DNA of 64,000 nt from NCBI GenBank assembly GCA_016342745.1, contig JAEINT010000015.1:1-64000 (forward strand), in the 5' to 3' direction. Below the pieces are notes generated by a model. It did not search any database. It was not told where the DNA came from and saw only the letters and a program-made list of their open reading frames with translations. The position numbers and the translations under genes are program-made. This document shows, piece by piece, positions 35,515-45,156 of the stretch (position 1 is its first letter; every line of letters begins with the position of its first letter). Source of the stretch: Labilibaculum sp. (GTDB lineage: Bacteria > Bacteroidota > Bacteroidia > Bacteroidales > Marinifilaceae).

Positions 35515-35626
35515 ATTAGATTAAGCTCTCTTCTTAATTTAAGCTTTTTTAAGAAAAAATGGAAATGAAATGGCTTGTTTCTTTGTTATATAGAGTCATT
35601 ATTTAAAAGAAGGAAATATAATTTCT

Positions 35627-35634
35627 TAAATTTG
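35627..35634 (+). promoter_or_regulatory. -7 promoter box for the TPR gene
   Basis: TAAATTTG matches TAnnTTTG exactly, 36 bases before the ATG at 35671. It supports that ATG over a TTG at 35575. Confidence 0.55.
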
Positions 35635-35670
35635 TATTCCGAACTAAAATTAGTCCTAAAAAAACAGCTA

Positions 35671-37647
35671 ATGCCCAAAATTAAAATACTCATAATAAGC
35701 CTATTTTCACTTATCACTTTAAATGTAAGTGGACAATTAAATACTGAGAACATATTTGACAATGGTCGAAATGCAATCTACTTTGATGATTACACCGAAG
35801 CGATTAATAAATTTAATGATATCATAAGGGTTAAACCTTACTTACCCGAACCATTCTTTTTTAGAGGATTAGCCAAATCACATTTAGAAGATTTCACGGG
35901 AGCTTGTGTTGACTATACAAAAGCACTAGAACTAAATCCAAACTATACTTTTGCCTATCTGTATCGTGGTATTTCAAAATATCAGCTAAAAGAATACGAA
36001 AGTGCTCTAATGGATTTTGAAAAGGCTCTGGAATTCAAGCCAAACAATGCTGACATCTATTTTAGTAAAGCAAACAGTTTGGCTGCACTTTCTCGATTTA
36101 AGGAATCTGAAGAAAACTATTCTAAAGCAATTCATATTAACCCAAAACTTATGGGTGCTTATTTAAATCGATCGATTGTTCGTGATAATATGAATGATAT
36201 TGAAGGTGCCATTAAAGATTGCAATAAGGCTATTCAGCTCAATGATTTTTCAGCTGATGCATTTGGTAATCGAGGCTATCTAAAATTCAAACTAAAAAAA
36301 TATGCCGAAGCAATTGAAGATTACGATAGAGCATTAAAAATTGATCCTGAGAATACACGCGTAATCATGAGTCGTGGAATGGCTAATTACGAAAATAAAG
36401 ATCCAAAAAAAGCACTTGAAGATTACAATAAGGTTTTGGAATTAGATCCTAACAATGCTCACTGTTACTACAACAGAGCTTTACTTAAGTCAGAGATTGG
36501 AGATTACAATTCAGCCATTGAAGATTTCAATAATGTTTTGGAAATGAATCCTGACAATATGCTGATTTACTTCAACCGTGGTTTTGTAAAAATGGATATT
36601 GGAGATCTAAATGGAGCTATTGCTGATTATAGTACTGCAATTAAAATTTATCCTGATTTTGCAAAAGCCTACTTGGCCAGATCATCGGCAAAACAACAAT
36701 TGAATAACATTACAGGAGCAATTCAAGATAGAAATCAAGCTCATTTAATAATTGAACGCTATAAAACAATGAAAGAAAAAGGTGCTATGTCTGCTTTTGT
36801 AGATACCACTGAAAATTTTCAAAAATTAATTGACTTAAATTCAAAAGAGTCTTTTACTGAAGAAATTGTAAAAGGTCGTGTTCAAGATAAATATGTGACA
36901 ATACAGTTGGAAAACAATTTCCATATTACACATTTAAGTATTGATACTTTAAGAGCTGGGAAAGTTCAATACTACGATCAATCGATAATGAAATACAATC
37001 AAAAGCAGAACTATAATCCTGCTTTTACCATTGACAACAGGTTTATTAAACATCCTAAAGAGCTAATAGAAGTTCAGATTAAAAGTGCTAATTACTTAAT
37101 CAAAGATGGCAACCCCAAAGGCTATTTCCATAGAGGAAATTATCATTTGTTAGATAAAAAATATAACAAAGCCATTGAAGATTTTAGTCAAGCCATAGCT
37201 ATGGATAACTCATTTGGTTTTGCATATTTCAATAGAGCAAATGCTTCTGCAGCAATGACAGATTACATTCAATCAATTGAAGAAAGCGGTGAATCTCTTC
37301 TTAGTTTGCAACCTGGAAAATCAAATAATCAGAATGAAATGGTTGTAGATTACAGCAATGCCATTGCAGATTATTCCAAAGCGATACAACTTGATCCTTC
37401 CTTTCTGTTTTCAATATACAACAGAGGAAATGTTTACGCAAAATCGAAGCAATTTAAGAAAGCAATTGCCGATTATGATTGGGTTTTGCAGTTAGATCCG
37501 AACTTTACCGAAGCCTATTACAATAGAGGTTTAATTTACTTGTTCCTAGATCAGAAAGATTTGGCCTACGAAGATTTAAGTAAAGCTGGTGAATTAGGTT
37601 TGCTTGATGCATATAATGTAATTAAAAGATACTGCAACAAAAATTAG
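35671..37647 (+). CDS. Exported tetratricopeptide repeat protein
   Basis: 658 aa with a signal peptide (MPKIKILIISLFSL, cleaved near VSGQ). About ten TPRs fill residues 25-370 (repeats such as YLYRGISKYQLKEYESALMD and YYNRALLKSEIGDYNSAIED). A non-TPR stretch (about 375-500) follows, then four more TPRs to the end (YFHRGNYHLLDKKYNKAIED, YNRGLIYLFLDQKDLAYED). Probably a periplasmic scaffold; no enzymatic motif seen. The gene ends 27 bases before rarA and may be co-transcribed with it, though the functions look unrelated. Confidence 0.88.
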   Translation: MPKIKILIISLFSLITLNVSGQLNTENIFDNGRNAIYFDDYTEAINKFNDIIRVKPYLPEPFFFRGLAKSHLEDFTGACVDYTKALELNPNYTFAYLYRGISKYQLKEYESALMDFEKALEFKPNNADIYFSKANSLAALSRFKESEENYSKAIHINPKLMGAYLNRSIVRDNMNDIEGAIKDCNKAIQLNDFSADAFGNRGYLKFKLKKYAEAIEDYDRALKIDPENTRVIMSRGMANYENKDPKKALEDYNKVLELDPNNAHCYYNRALLKSEIGDYNSAIEDFNNVLEMNPDNMLIYFNRGFVKMDIGDLNGAIADYSTAIKIYPDFAKAYLARSSAKQQLNNITGAIQDRNQAHLIIERYKTMKEKGAMSAFVDTTENFQKLIDLNSKESFTEEIVKGRVQDKYVTIQLENNFHITHLSIDTLRAGKVQYYDQSIMKYNQKQNYNPAFTIDNRFIKHPKELIEVQIKSANYLIKDGNPKGYFHRGNYHLLDKKYNKAIEDFSQAIAMDNSFGFAYFNRANASAAMTDYIQSIEESGESLLSLQPGKSNNQNEMVVDYSNAIADYSKAIQLDPSFLFSIYNRGNVYAKSKQFKKAIADYDWVLQLDPNFTEAYYNRGLIYLFLDQKDLAYEDLSKAGELGLLDAYNVIKRYCNKN

Positions 37648-37674
37648 TACTACACAAATAGAATATAACAATAG

Positions 37675-38949
37675 ATGACCGCCAATCAGCCTTTAGCAGA
37701 ACGATTACGACCAAACAATCTCGAAAATTATTTGGGCCAAAAACACTTGGTAGGAAAAAATGCAGTTCTACGCAAAATGATCGAATCGGGAAATATTTCC
37801 TCTTTCATTTTATGGGGACCTCCTGGTGTAGGGAAAACAACACTGGCAAAAATCATTGCCAATCAATTAAATAGACCGTTCTATACGCTATCAGCAATTA
37901 ATTCAGGCGTAAAAGATGTTCGAGAAGTAATTGCTAAAGCTGAAAAGCAAAAGTTTTTTTCCACTCCTAACCCTATTCTTTTTATTGATGAGATTCACCG
38001 ATTTAGTAAATCTCAACAAGATTCATTGCTTGGAGCTGTGGAGAATGGTACGGTAACACTGATTGGTGCAACTACCGAAAATCCATCTTTTGAGGTCATC
38101 TCACCACTACTTTCCAGATGTCAGGTTTACGTGTTAAAAGCACAAGAAAAAGAAGACTTGGAAGCTCTAGTCGAGTTTGCGATTAAAAATGACAGCTATT
38201 TAAAAGAAAAGGAGATTGTAACTCAGGAAAAGGATGCTCTACTAAAATTCTCTGGCGGTGATGCTCGAAAATTATTAAACATTCTGGAGCTTGTCGTAAA
38301 TTCTCAAACGACCGATTCAATTACAATAACAAATGAGCTGGTAACAAAGGAGCTTCAGGAGAATCCCTCAATGTATGATAAGGATGGTGAGCAACATTAC
38401 GATATTGCTTCAGCTCTTATAAAGTCAATTCGTGGAAGCGATCCCGATGCTGCTGTTTATTGGTTGGCAAGAATGATAGAAGGTGGAGAGCAAGCTAAAT
38501 TTATTGCTCGAAGATTGGTAATTTCAGCAAGTGAGGATATTGGCTTGGCGAATCCAAATGCTCTACTATTAGCAAATGCCTGTTTTCAATCGGTAAACGT
38601 GGTTGGAATGCCAGAGTCTAGAATAATTTTGTCTGAAACGACAATTTATTTAGCCACTTCGCCCAAAAGTAATGCCTCTTATTTAGCAATCGGAAAAGCG
38701 CAAGCACTAGTAAGAGAAACAGGAAATTTACCTGTCCCATTGCATTTGCGAAATGCTCCGACCAAGTTGATGAAAGAATTAGGCTATAAAAAAGATTACT
38801 TGTACTCACATGATTACCCAGGTAATTTTGTTGATCAACAATATCTTCCTGATCAAATTAAAAATCAAAGACTATACATTCCTCAACAAAATGCTCAAGA
38901 AGTAAAAAATTGGGAACGATTAAAAGCTTGGTGGAAGAACCGTTTTTAA
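37675..38949 (+). CDS. rarA: Replication-associated recombination protein A (AAA+ ATPase)
   Basis: 424 aa. N-terminal AAA+ domain with Walker A GPPGVGKTTLAK, Walker B ILFIDEIHRF and sensor-1 GATTENPSFE; the C-terminal tetramerisation domain has SLIKSIRGSDPDAAVYWLAR-like residues (ALIKSIRGSDPDAAVYWLA) and GEQAKFIARRLVISASEDIG. It loads at stalled forks and helps restart replication. The start LAERLRPNNLENYLGQ and length fit the family closely. Confidence 0.95.
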   Translation: MTANQPLAERLRPNNLENYLGQKHLVGKNAVLRKMIESGNISSFILWGPPGVGKTTLAKIIANQLNRPFYTLSAINSGVKDVREVIAKAEKQKFFSTPNPILFIDEIHRFSKSQQDSLLGAVENGTVTLIGATTENPSFEVISPLLSRCQVYVLKAQEKEDLEALVEFAIKNDSYLKEKEIVTQEKDALLKFSGGDARKLLNILELVVNSQTTDSITITNELVTKELQENPSMYDKDGEQHYDIASALIKSIRGSDPDAAVYWLARMIEGGEQAKFIARRLVISASEDIGLANPNALLLANACFQSVNVVGMPESRIILSETTIYLATSPKSNASYLAIGKAQALVRETGNLPVPLHLRNAPTKLMKELGYKKDYLYSHDYPGNFVDQQYLPDQIKNQRLYIPQQNAQEVKNWERLKAWWKNRF

Positions 38950-38975
38950 TTCGATTAATAAACACAAAAATTACT

Positions 38976-38983
38976 TACTTTTG
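38976..38983 (+). promoter_or_regulatory. -7 promoter box for kdsA
   Basis: TACTTTTG is an exact TAnnTTTG match, 21 bases upstream of the kdsA ATG. Confidence 0.65.
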
Positions 38984-39003
38984 CACAAAACAAACAAGAT
39001 ATC

Positions 39004-39822
39004 ATGATTAAGAACATTCCAAATATTAAACACACCGATAGCGGTAACTTTTTCTTATTAGCAGGACCTTGTGCCATTGAAGGTGAAGAAATTGCAATGA
39101 AAATTGCGGAACGAATTGTTGAAATTACCAACAAGCTTGAGATTCCATTCATTTTTAAAGGTTCTTACCGCAAAGCAAACCGATCAAGATTGGATTCTTT
39201 CGCAGGAATTGGAGATGAAAAAGCATTAAAAATATTAAAGAAAGTTAGCGATACATTTGGCGTACCAACGGTAACAGACATTCACTCTGCAGAGGAAGCT
39301 GCCATGGCTGCTGAATATGTAGATGTATTGCAAATACCTGCTTTTTTATGTCGCCAAACAGATTTATTGGTAGCTGCTGCTGAAACCGGAAAAGTAGTCA
39401 ATATCAAAAAAGGACAATTTCTTGCTGCTGAATCAATGCAATTTGCAGTGAATAAAGTTCGTGAATCGGGTAACGAGCAAATTATTTTAACCGATCGTGG
39501 AAACATGTTTGGCTACCAGGATATGATTGTTGATTTTAGAGGAATTCCTGTAATGCAAGAAAACAACTGTCCTGTTGTTTTAGACATTACGCATTCTTTA
39601 CAACAACCAAATCAAACTTCTGGTGTAACTGGTGGTCGTCCAGAATTGATTGAAACTGTTGCCAAAGCTGGTATTGCAGTTGGTGTAGATGGAATTTTCA
39701 TTGAAACTCATCCTGATCCTGCTAATGCAAAATCTGATGGTGCAAACATGTTGCAATTGGATTACTTGGAAGATCTGCTAACAAAATTAGTTGCCATCCG
39801 AAAAGTGGTTAAAAACTTTTAA
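39004..39822 (+). CDS. kdsA: 3-deoxy-8-phosphooctulonate (KDO-8-P) synthase
   Basis: 272 aa, cytoplasmic. Condenses phosphoenolpyruvate with arabinose-5-phosphate in lipopolysaccharide inner-core synthesis. Family motifs: FLLAGPCAIEGEE, FIFKGSYRKANRSRLDSFAG, TVTDIHS, and QPNQTSGVTGGRPELIETVA, with the metal-region ETHPDPANAKSDGANML. It has its own promoter and terminator. Confidence 0.96.
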   Translation: MIKNIPNIKHTDSGNFFLLAGPCAIEGEEIAMKIAERIVEITNKLEIPFIFKGSYRKANRSRLDSFAGIGDEKALKILKKVSDTFGVPTVTDIHSAEEAAMAAEYVDVLQIPAFLCRQTDLLVAAAETGKVVNIKKGQFLAAESMQFAVNKVRESGNEQIILTDRGNMFGYQDMIVDFRGIPVMQENNCPVVLDITHSLQQPNQTSGVTGGRPELIETVAKAGIAVGVDGIFIETHPDPANAKSDGANMLQLDYLEDLLTKLVAIRKVVKNF

Positions 39823-39831
39823 ATACAAAAT

Positions 39832-39860
39832 AAAAGATCCGGCTAACAACCGGATCTTTT
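39832..39860. terminator. Terminator between kdsA and hydA
   Basis: AAAAGATCCGG (39832-39842) pairs with CCGGATCTTTT (39850-39860), with T-run after it. It serves kdsA and possibly also the convergent hydrogenase operon. Confidence 0.88.
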
Positions 39861-39901
39861 TTCACTCACTAATTACCACTCTATTAGTCTTTACCTAAAC
39901 A

Positions 39902-41692
39902 CTAATATTGTTCCCTCTTCACATAAGAAGTATGAAGAAGCTTATGTGATTTATGACTTAAAGGCTCTTCCAAGAACTCTTTGTAAATCTGTACAATCTC
40001 AGGATTTTCATGAGATTTTCTAATCGGAAGATTTCTATCCTCTTCATAAATGGCCTCCATTCTCTTCATTCTAATTTCATTATCAACAGGGAATGGTTGA
40101 CCACCACCTCCAAGACATCCTCCCGGACAAGCCATAATTTCTATAAAATGATAGAATCGATCTCCATTTTTAATGGCTTCCATTAGGCGATGAGCATTTT
40201 CTAACCCGTTGGTAATGGCACACTTTAATTCAGCACCTTCTAAAAATTTCCAATCCTCAACGGCATCTTCAATTTTAATAGTGGCTTCTTTAACTCCCTC
40301 TAAACCACGAACTGCTGTAATTTCAAGATTGTCGAAAGGCACTTCGCGTCCGGTAACTATTTCGTAAGCAGTACGAAGAGCAGCCTCCATTACACCACCT
40401 GTAGCACCAAATATTACTCCAGCACCAGAACCCATTCCCATTATCGAATCAAAATTCTCATCATTTAATTTTTCAAACTCAATACCTGCTTGTCTAATCA
40501 TTACTGCAAGCTCACGAGTCGTCAAAACAAAATCGACATCCTTGTATCCACTATCTTTCATTTCAGGACGGTTTGCTTCATATTTTTTCGCCGTACATGG
40601 CATAATAGAAACAGAAATGACATTTTGCGGATCAACCTTAATATTTTTAGCGTAATATGTTTTGGCTAAAGCTCCAAACATTTGCTGTGGAGACTTACAA
40701 GTTGACAGATTTGGTAAATATTCTGGATACTTGTGTTCAATATATTTTACCCAGCCAGGAGAACACGAAGTTGCCATTGGAAGTGCAACATCAGGATCAT
40801 CATCAACCAAAGCACGCTTTAATCTGGTAAGTAACTCAGTACCTTCCTCCATAATTGTTAAATCGGCCGTAAAATCAGTATCTAAAACCGAGTCGAAACC
40901 TAATCGTCTAAGAGCCGAAACCATTTTACCAGTTACGCGAGTACCAGAGCCTAAACCTAGCTCCTCACCTAAGCCAACACGAACTGCTGGAGCCGTCTGA
41001 ACAACTACATGAGTATCTGGATCAGCAATCGCATCCCAAACTTTCTCTACATATGATTTTTCGGTTAATGCTCCTGTTGGGCAATGCACAATACACTGAC
41101 CACAATTGGTACAAACGACTTCATCTAATGATCTTTCGAAAAAAGTTGAAATTTTCATATCAGCTCCTTTATGAGCTACGGCAATTGCACCAACACTTTG
41201 AATTTCGGCACATGTGCGCACACAACGCTGACAACGAATACATTTACTATCATCCTTTTCAATAGCTGGAGATAGCCTATCAATTGTATAGTTTTTATCA
41301 GGCACTAAATCAATAAAATCCTGATTTGTAATCTGATATTCTGCCGATAAAGCTTGTAATTCACAATGACCATTACGATAACACTTGGTACATTCTTCTC
41401 TATGTTCCGTAAGTAAAAGTTCGATTATATGCTTTCTGCAATTCCGTACTTTAAGTGTATTTGTGTTAATTTCCATTCCCTCTGCAACTGGCATAGCACA
41501 AGAGGCAACCAATTTATTGTTTCCAACTTGTTCAACCACACAAACTCGGCAGTTTCCTGCCACGCAAAGATCTTTATGGTAACAAAGGGTTGGAATTTTT
41601 ATATGAAGTTTTTCTGCTGCCTCGAGTATGGTTTTGTTTTCCTCAACACTAACAGCTATTCCATTAATAGTTAAATTCACCATGTTTGACAT
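39902..41692 (-). CDS. hydA: [FeFe] hydrogenase catalytic subunit (HydA/HndD type)
   Basis: 596 aa. Order of clusters: N-terminal [2Fe-2S] (Cys37, Cys48, Cys51, Cys65), His-Cys3 [4Fe-4S] (His97, Cys101, Cys104, Cys110), two ferredoxin-type [4Fe-4S] (CIRCQRCVRTC, CTNCGQCIVHC), then the H-cluster domain with TSCSPGW, MPCTAKKYE and ACPGGCLGGGGQP. A small-subunit-like tail ends the protein. It interconverts protons and H2. It lacks the extra C-terminal [2Fe-2S] domain of Thermotoga HydA. With HydB and HydC it forms the trimeric NAD(P)-linked, possibly bifurcating enzyme. Confidence 0.95.
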   Translation of the reverse strand: MSNMVNLTINGIAVSVEENKTILEAAEKLHIKIPTLCYHKDLCVAGNCRVCVVEQVGNNKLVASCAMPVAEGMEINTNTLKVRNCRKHIIELLLTEHREECTKCYRNGHCELQALSAEYQITNQDFIDLVPDKNYTIDRLSPAIEKDDSKCIRCQRCVRTCAEIQSVGAIAVAHKGADMKISTFFERSLDEVVCTNCGQCIVHCPTGALTEKSYVEKVWDAIADPDTHVVVQTAPAVRVGLGEELGLGSGTRVTGKMVSALRRLGFDSVLDTDFTADLTIMEEGTELLTRLKRALVDDDPDVALPMATSCSPGWVKYIEHKYPEYLPNLSTCKSPQQMFGALAKTYYAKNIKVDPQNVISVSIMPCTAKKYEANRPEMKDSGYKDVDFVLTTRELAVMIRQAGIEFEKLNDENFDSIMGMGSGAGVIFGATGGVMEAALRTAYEIVTGREVPFDNLEITAVRGLEGVKEATIKIEDAVEDWKFLEGAELKCAITNGLENAHRLMEAIKNGDRFYHFIEIMACPGGCLGGGGQPFPVDNEIRMKRMEAIYEEDRNLPIRKSHENPEIVQIYKEFLEEPLSHKSHKLLHTSYVKREQY

Positions 41693-41742
41693 ATCAATTT
41701 TAGTTTAAATTGTTCAAAATTTTAGATTGGTTATTTTCTTCA

Positions 41743-42942
41743 TTAGTAAATCATCTCCTCACGGAAATTTTCAACAATAGAAGAAAACGAATTTGCAACT
41801 GATTGCCCCAATCCACATTTAGCTGTTAACTTCATGGTTTCAGTTAATTTAAGAAGTTGGTTTAGATAAGACGTTGGCTTTTCACCTCGCTTTACTGCTC
41901 GAATCCCTTTCAGTAATTGCTGACATCCTACACGACAAGGCGTGCACTGACCACATGATTCCTCCTCGAAGAAATCGAGATAATTATTTAATACATTATA
42001 CATGGATCTTGAACTGTTGAAGATCATCATGGATCCACCTGTCGGCAACGAAATTCCAGTTAATTTCCCTTGATAACCAATGGTTGTTTTTCCAAATCGC
42101 TTTCGCGGAACAAGAAAACCAGATGCTCCTCCAACCTGAACAGCTTTACAATCTCCATCTCCAAAATCATCCACAAAATCCTGAACTGTCATTCCTAATT
42201 CCAATTCATAAATCCCAGGAATTGGCGTATCACCCGAAACGGAAAACACTTTCGATCCTCGTGAGTCTTTCACTCCTAGATCCCTAAATTTTTTCGCGCC
42301 AAATTTTAAAATGGTATAAGAATGTGCTAGCGTTTCCACATTATTAACCACTGTAGGCTTTCCTTTAAATCCGTTAACACTTGGAAATGGAGGTTTGTTA
42401 CGAGGCTCTCCCCTTTTGCCTTCCATGGATTCAATTAGAGCACTTTCTTCACCACAAATGTATGCTCCACTTCCCATGAATATTTCTACACGAAAATTCA
42501 ATCCTAATTCATCAAGTATATCATGAAATTTTCTCAACTCCTTTTTCAAATCAGGAACTAAGAATTTATATTCTCCTCTTAAATAAATATATCCTTTTTG
42601 CGCTCCTATTATTTTAGCACAAACTGCCATTCCCGAAAGAACTTTATGAGGAACCCTTGTTAAGATTTCTCTATCCTTAAAGGTTCCGGGCTCTCCTTCA
42701 TCTGCATTACAGATTACATATTTTTCTTTTTCTTTGGACTCTGATGTTAATTTCCATTTTAAGCCTGTTGGAAATCCTGCTCCACCTCTTCCTTTCAGAC
42801 CAGAGTTCACCATATCATTTACAATCTCCTGATCAGATCTTGCCAATGCATTTCGAAGAATCTCTTTACAATCGTCTTCATTCTTAAAGATCAAATCGAT
42901 TCTATGAAGTTGTTTTTTAGTTGTTGTCATACCTAAGGGCAT
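41743..42942 (-). CDS. hydB: Hydrogenase NuoF-like subunit (HydB), short form
   Basis: 399 aa. The NuoF core carries the FMN/NADH site (GLKGRGGAGFPTGLKW, VICNADEGEPGTFKDR, SGAYICGEESALIESMEG) and one [4Fe-4S] (ESCGQCTPCRVGC, distal Cys in AKCGLG). Typical HydB/HndC proteins also have a C-terminal two-cluster ferredoxin domain and often an N-terminal thioredoxin-like [2Fe-2S] domain; both are absent and no reading frame for them follows. It accepts electrons from NADH for HydA. An ATG at 42930 is an alternative start. Confidence 0.9.
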   Translation of the reverse strand: MPLGMTTTKKQLHRIDLIFKNEDDCKEILRNALARSDQEIVNDMVNSGLKGRGGAGFPTGLKWKLTSESKEKEKYVICNADEGEPGTFKDREILTRVPHKVLSGMAVCAKIIGAQKGYIYLRGEYKFLVPDLKKELRKFHDILDELGLNFRVEIFMGSGAYICGEESALIESMEGKRGEPRNKPPFPSVNGFKGKPTVVNNVETLAHSYTILKFGAKKFRDLGVKDSRGSKVFSVSGDTPIPGIYELELGMTVQDFVDDFGDGDCKAVQVGGASGFLVPRKRFGKTTIGYQGKLTGISLPTGGSMMIFNSSRSMYNVLNNYLDFFEEESCGQCTPCRVGCQQLLKGIRAVKRGEKPTSYLNQLLKLTETMKLTAKCGLGQSVANSFSSIVENFREEMIY

Positions 42943-42974
42943 TTAGATGTTAGTTTTGCTTTTTGACTTTACAT

Positions 42975-43442
42975 TTAGTTTTCTTCTTTGTACTCACGAA
43001 GAATATCAACAACTGAGTCTGGGGTCAGTTCTGTATATACTTCATCGTTAATTAGCATGGCAGGCGCTTTATGACACCAACCAAGGCAATTTGTTTGAAG
43101 AATTGTAAATTTTTTGTCGATGGTAGTTTCACCAACTTTTATTTTCAAAAAACTCTCAATAGACTGAATAATTTGATTTTTCCCTTTCATTGCGCAGGTT
43201 ATCGTTTTACAAACACGAATAACATACTTCCCCCTTGGCTCAATATCCAAAAAAGAATAAAAACTTGCTGTTCCGAAAACATCTGCTGCAGGTATGCTCA
43301 TTTCTTTCGAAATCTTAAGAATTGCTTCTTCCGAAAGATATCTCTCCTCATCAATCACCCCCTGTAAAATTGGAAGTAGATTCTCTCTATCTCTCCCATG
43401 TTTCGAAACCAATTCTTGCACTAATTTTTCTTGAAAATCCAT
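42975..43442 (-). CDS. hydC: Hydrogenase NuoE-like subunit (HydC)
   Basis: 155 aa thioredoxin-like [2Fe-2S] protein. The N-terminal helices (LLPILQGVIDEERYLSEEAI) are followed by the cluster domain with Cys ligands in VCKTITCAMKG and TNCLGWCHKAPAML. It partners the NuoF-like subunit. First gene of hydCBA, with 32- and 50-base gaps between the genes, so one transcript is likely. Confidence 0.93.
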   Translation of the reverse strand: MDFQEKLVQELVSKHGRDRENLLPILQGVIDEERYLSEEAILKISKEMSIPAADVFGTASFYSFLDIEPRGKYVIRVCKTITCAMKGKNQIIQSIESFLKIKVGETTIDKKFTILQTNCLGWCHKAPAMLINDEVYTELTPDSVVDILREYKEEN

Positions 43443-43787
43443 AAAGTAATGGTTTTAGAGTTAATATTAATAGAGTTACACTCTTAAGATAAAAAAATTA
43501 AAGAAATTTTTCTCTATTAAATCAACAACACTCTATTCCAACATCTTATAAGAATATGCCAAAATACTACAATACATAACATAAGCTAATTCCTAAAAAG
43601 CCTATAAAATATAATGTTTGAAGAGATAAGAATCTATAATAAAAAATTCTTATCTTCAATAGAACATGCTCAAAAACATACTTAATTTCAATTTAGACTT
43701 CTTTTAAACTACAAAACTTAAAAATATGAGCACAAAAAAAGCCTTCGGTACATTACCAAAGGCTCTCTATAGCAAAAAGTTATATTC
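43443..43787. other. Intergenic region upstream of hydC
   Basis: 345 bases. Near the hydC start AGAGTTA occurs twice (43457-43463 and 43472-43478, 15 bases apart); the second copy begins a palindrome AGAGT-TAC-ACTCT (43472-43484), and ACTCTA recurs at about 43530. These may be operator sites for hydrogenase control. The far end carries the butyrate kinase terminator (43740-43764). No gene seen. Confidence 0.45.
43740..43764 (-). terminator. Terminator of butyrate kinase gene
   Basis: AGCCTT (43740-43745) pairs with AAGGCT (43759-43764), with inner GGTA/TACC pairing; the A-run on the left gives a minus-strand U-tract. Confidence 0.75.
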
Positions 43788-44864
43788 TTAGCAGTATTTT
43801 CTAGGCTCTATTTCGTTTCGTAGAACCATATATCCATTCATTGCTAATGCTTTCATTTCATCCTCACCTGGATAAACCACCACTGGAGCTATAAAAGAAA
43901 CCATTTCTTTGATGTAATTTACTAAATCTGGATTGTGAGCAATTCCTCCGGTTAATAAAATTCCATCTACTTGGCCTTTTAATACAGTAGCCATTGCACC
44001 AATCGATTTCCCTACCTGATAAGACATTGCATCTTGAATTAATTGCGCTTTAGCATCTCCCGCTTTAGCCTTTAATTCAACATCATAGGCATCATTTGTA
44101 CCCAAATGAGCAACCAATCCACCTTCGCCTTTAATCATCTTCTTCACATCTTCATGTGTGTAATCACCACTAAAGCATAATTTAGCTAGTGCGCCTGCTG
44201 GAAGGGTTCCTGAACGCTCTGGTGAAAAAGGTCCTTCGCCATCCAATGCGTTATTTACATCAACAACTTTTCCTTTTAAGTGTCCACCAACAGATATTCC
44301 TCCACCCAAGTGAGCAACAATCACATTAATTTCCTCATATTTTTTGTCAATTGATTGTGCAAAAGCACGTCCAATTGCTTTTTGATTTAAAGCATGAAAA
44401 ATAGAAACTCTTTGAAATTCTGGATGCCCTGAAACTCTAGCGACATCAATCATTTCATCAACCACAACAGGATCGGCAATATAAGCTTTAGCATTCGGTA
44501 GGCCTTGAGCTATATTATCCGCTATAAGACCTCCTAAATTACTTGCATGCTCACCAAGTACACCAATTCTTAAATCTTCCTTTAATCGCTCGTTTACGGT
44601 ATAAATTCCAGATTCAATTGGCTTTACTAGACCTCCACGACCAACTACAGCTTCAATTAAATCAATTTGTATTTCCGCATCAACCATTTCTTTCATAATG
44701 ATATTCTTGCGAAATTCGAACTGATCCGAAATCTTGTCAAACTGTGCTAATTCTTCGTTTGAGTGCTTAATATTCTTCAAGAAAACTGACTTGTCTCCCT
44801 GATAAACAGCTATCTTAGTAGATGTTGAGCCTGGGTTAATAGCTAATATTCTACGAGTTTCCAT
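43788..44864 (-). CDS. buk: Butyrate kinase
   Basis: 358 aa acetokinase-family enzyme. ILAINPGSTSTKIAVYQGDK is the first phosphate loop; VAHLGGGISVGGHLKGKVVD and DGILLTGGIAHN are the further ASKHA phosphate and adenosine motifs. It converts butyryl phosphate (or a branched-chain acyl phosphate) and ADP to acid and ATP. The usual partner gene ptb (phosphate butyryltransferase) is not adjacent in this window. It lies next to the hydrogenase operon on the same strand, which fits a fermentative block. Confidence 0.95.
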   Translation of the reverse strand: METRRILAINPGSTSTKIAVYQGDKSVFLKNIKHSNEELAQFDKISDQFEFRKNIIMKEMVDAEIQIDLIEAVVGRGGLVKPIESGIYTVNERLKEDLRIGVLGEHASNLGGLIADNIAQGLPNAKAYIADPVVVDEMIDVARVSGHPEFQRVSIFHALNQKAIGRAFAQSIDKKYEEINVIVAHLGGGISVGGHLKGKVVDVNNALDGEGPFSPERSGTLPAGALAKLCFSGDYTHEDVKKMIKGEGGLVAHLGTNDAYDVELKAKAGDAKAQLIQDAMSYQVGKSIGAMATVLKGQVDGILLTGGIAHNPDLVNYIKEMVSFIAPVVVYPGEDEMKALAMNGYMVLRNEIEPRKYC

Positions 44865-45156
44865 TTGTTATGTATGTTTGTTTGAGTTTGTTCAATTTGT
44901 TTGCAAAAATACCAAACTTGATTAGAATTCAATACCATTTTAAGATATTTTACTTCAATTTCTCAATTTAGTTTGATTTTTAGTAATAAATTGACACCAA
45001 CGAACGACATATCCCTTTCAAAATATAGATATCCGTTGCCTTTGCTCTAGGAAGGAAATAAAACTTGGACACAACAATTTACTCATTGCAAAAAAAATCA
45101 GCAATGAGAACACATAGTAAATGATTAAATAAATAGGAAATGAATGAATAAAGCTT

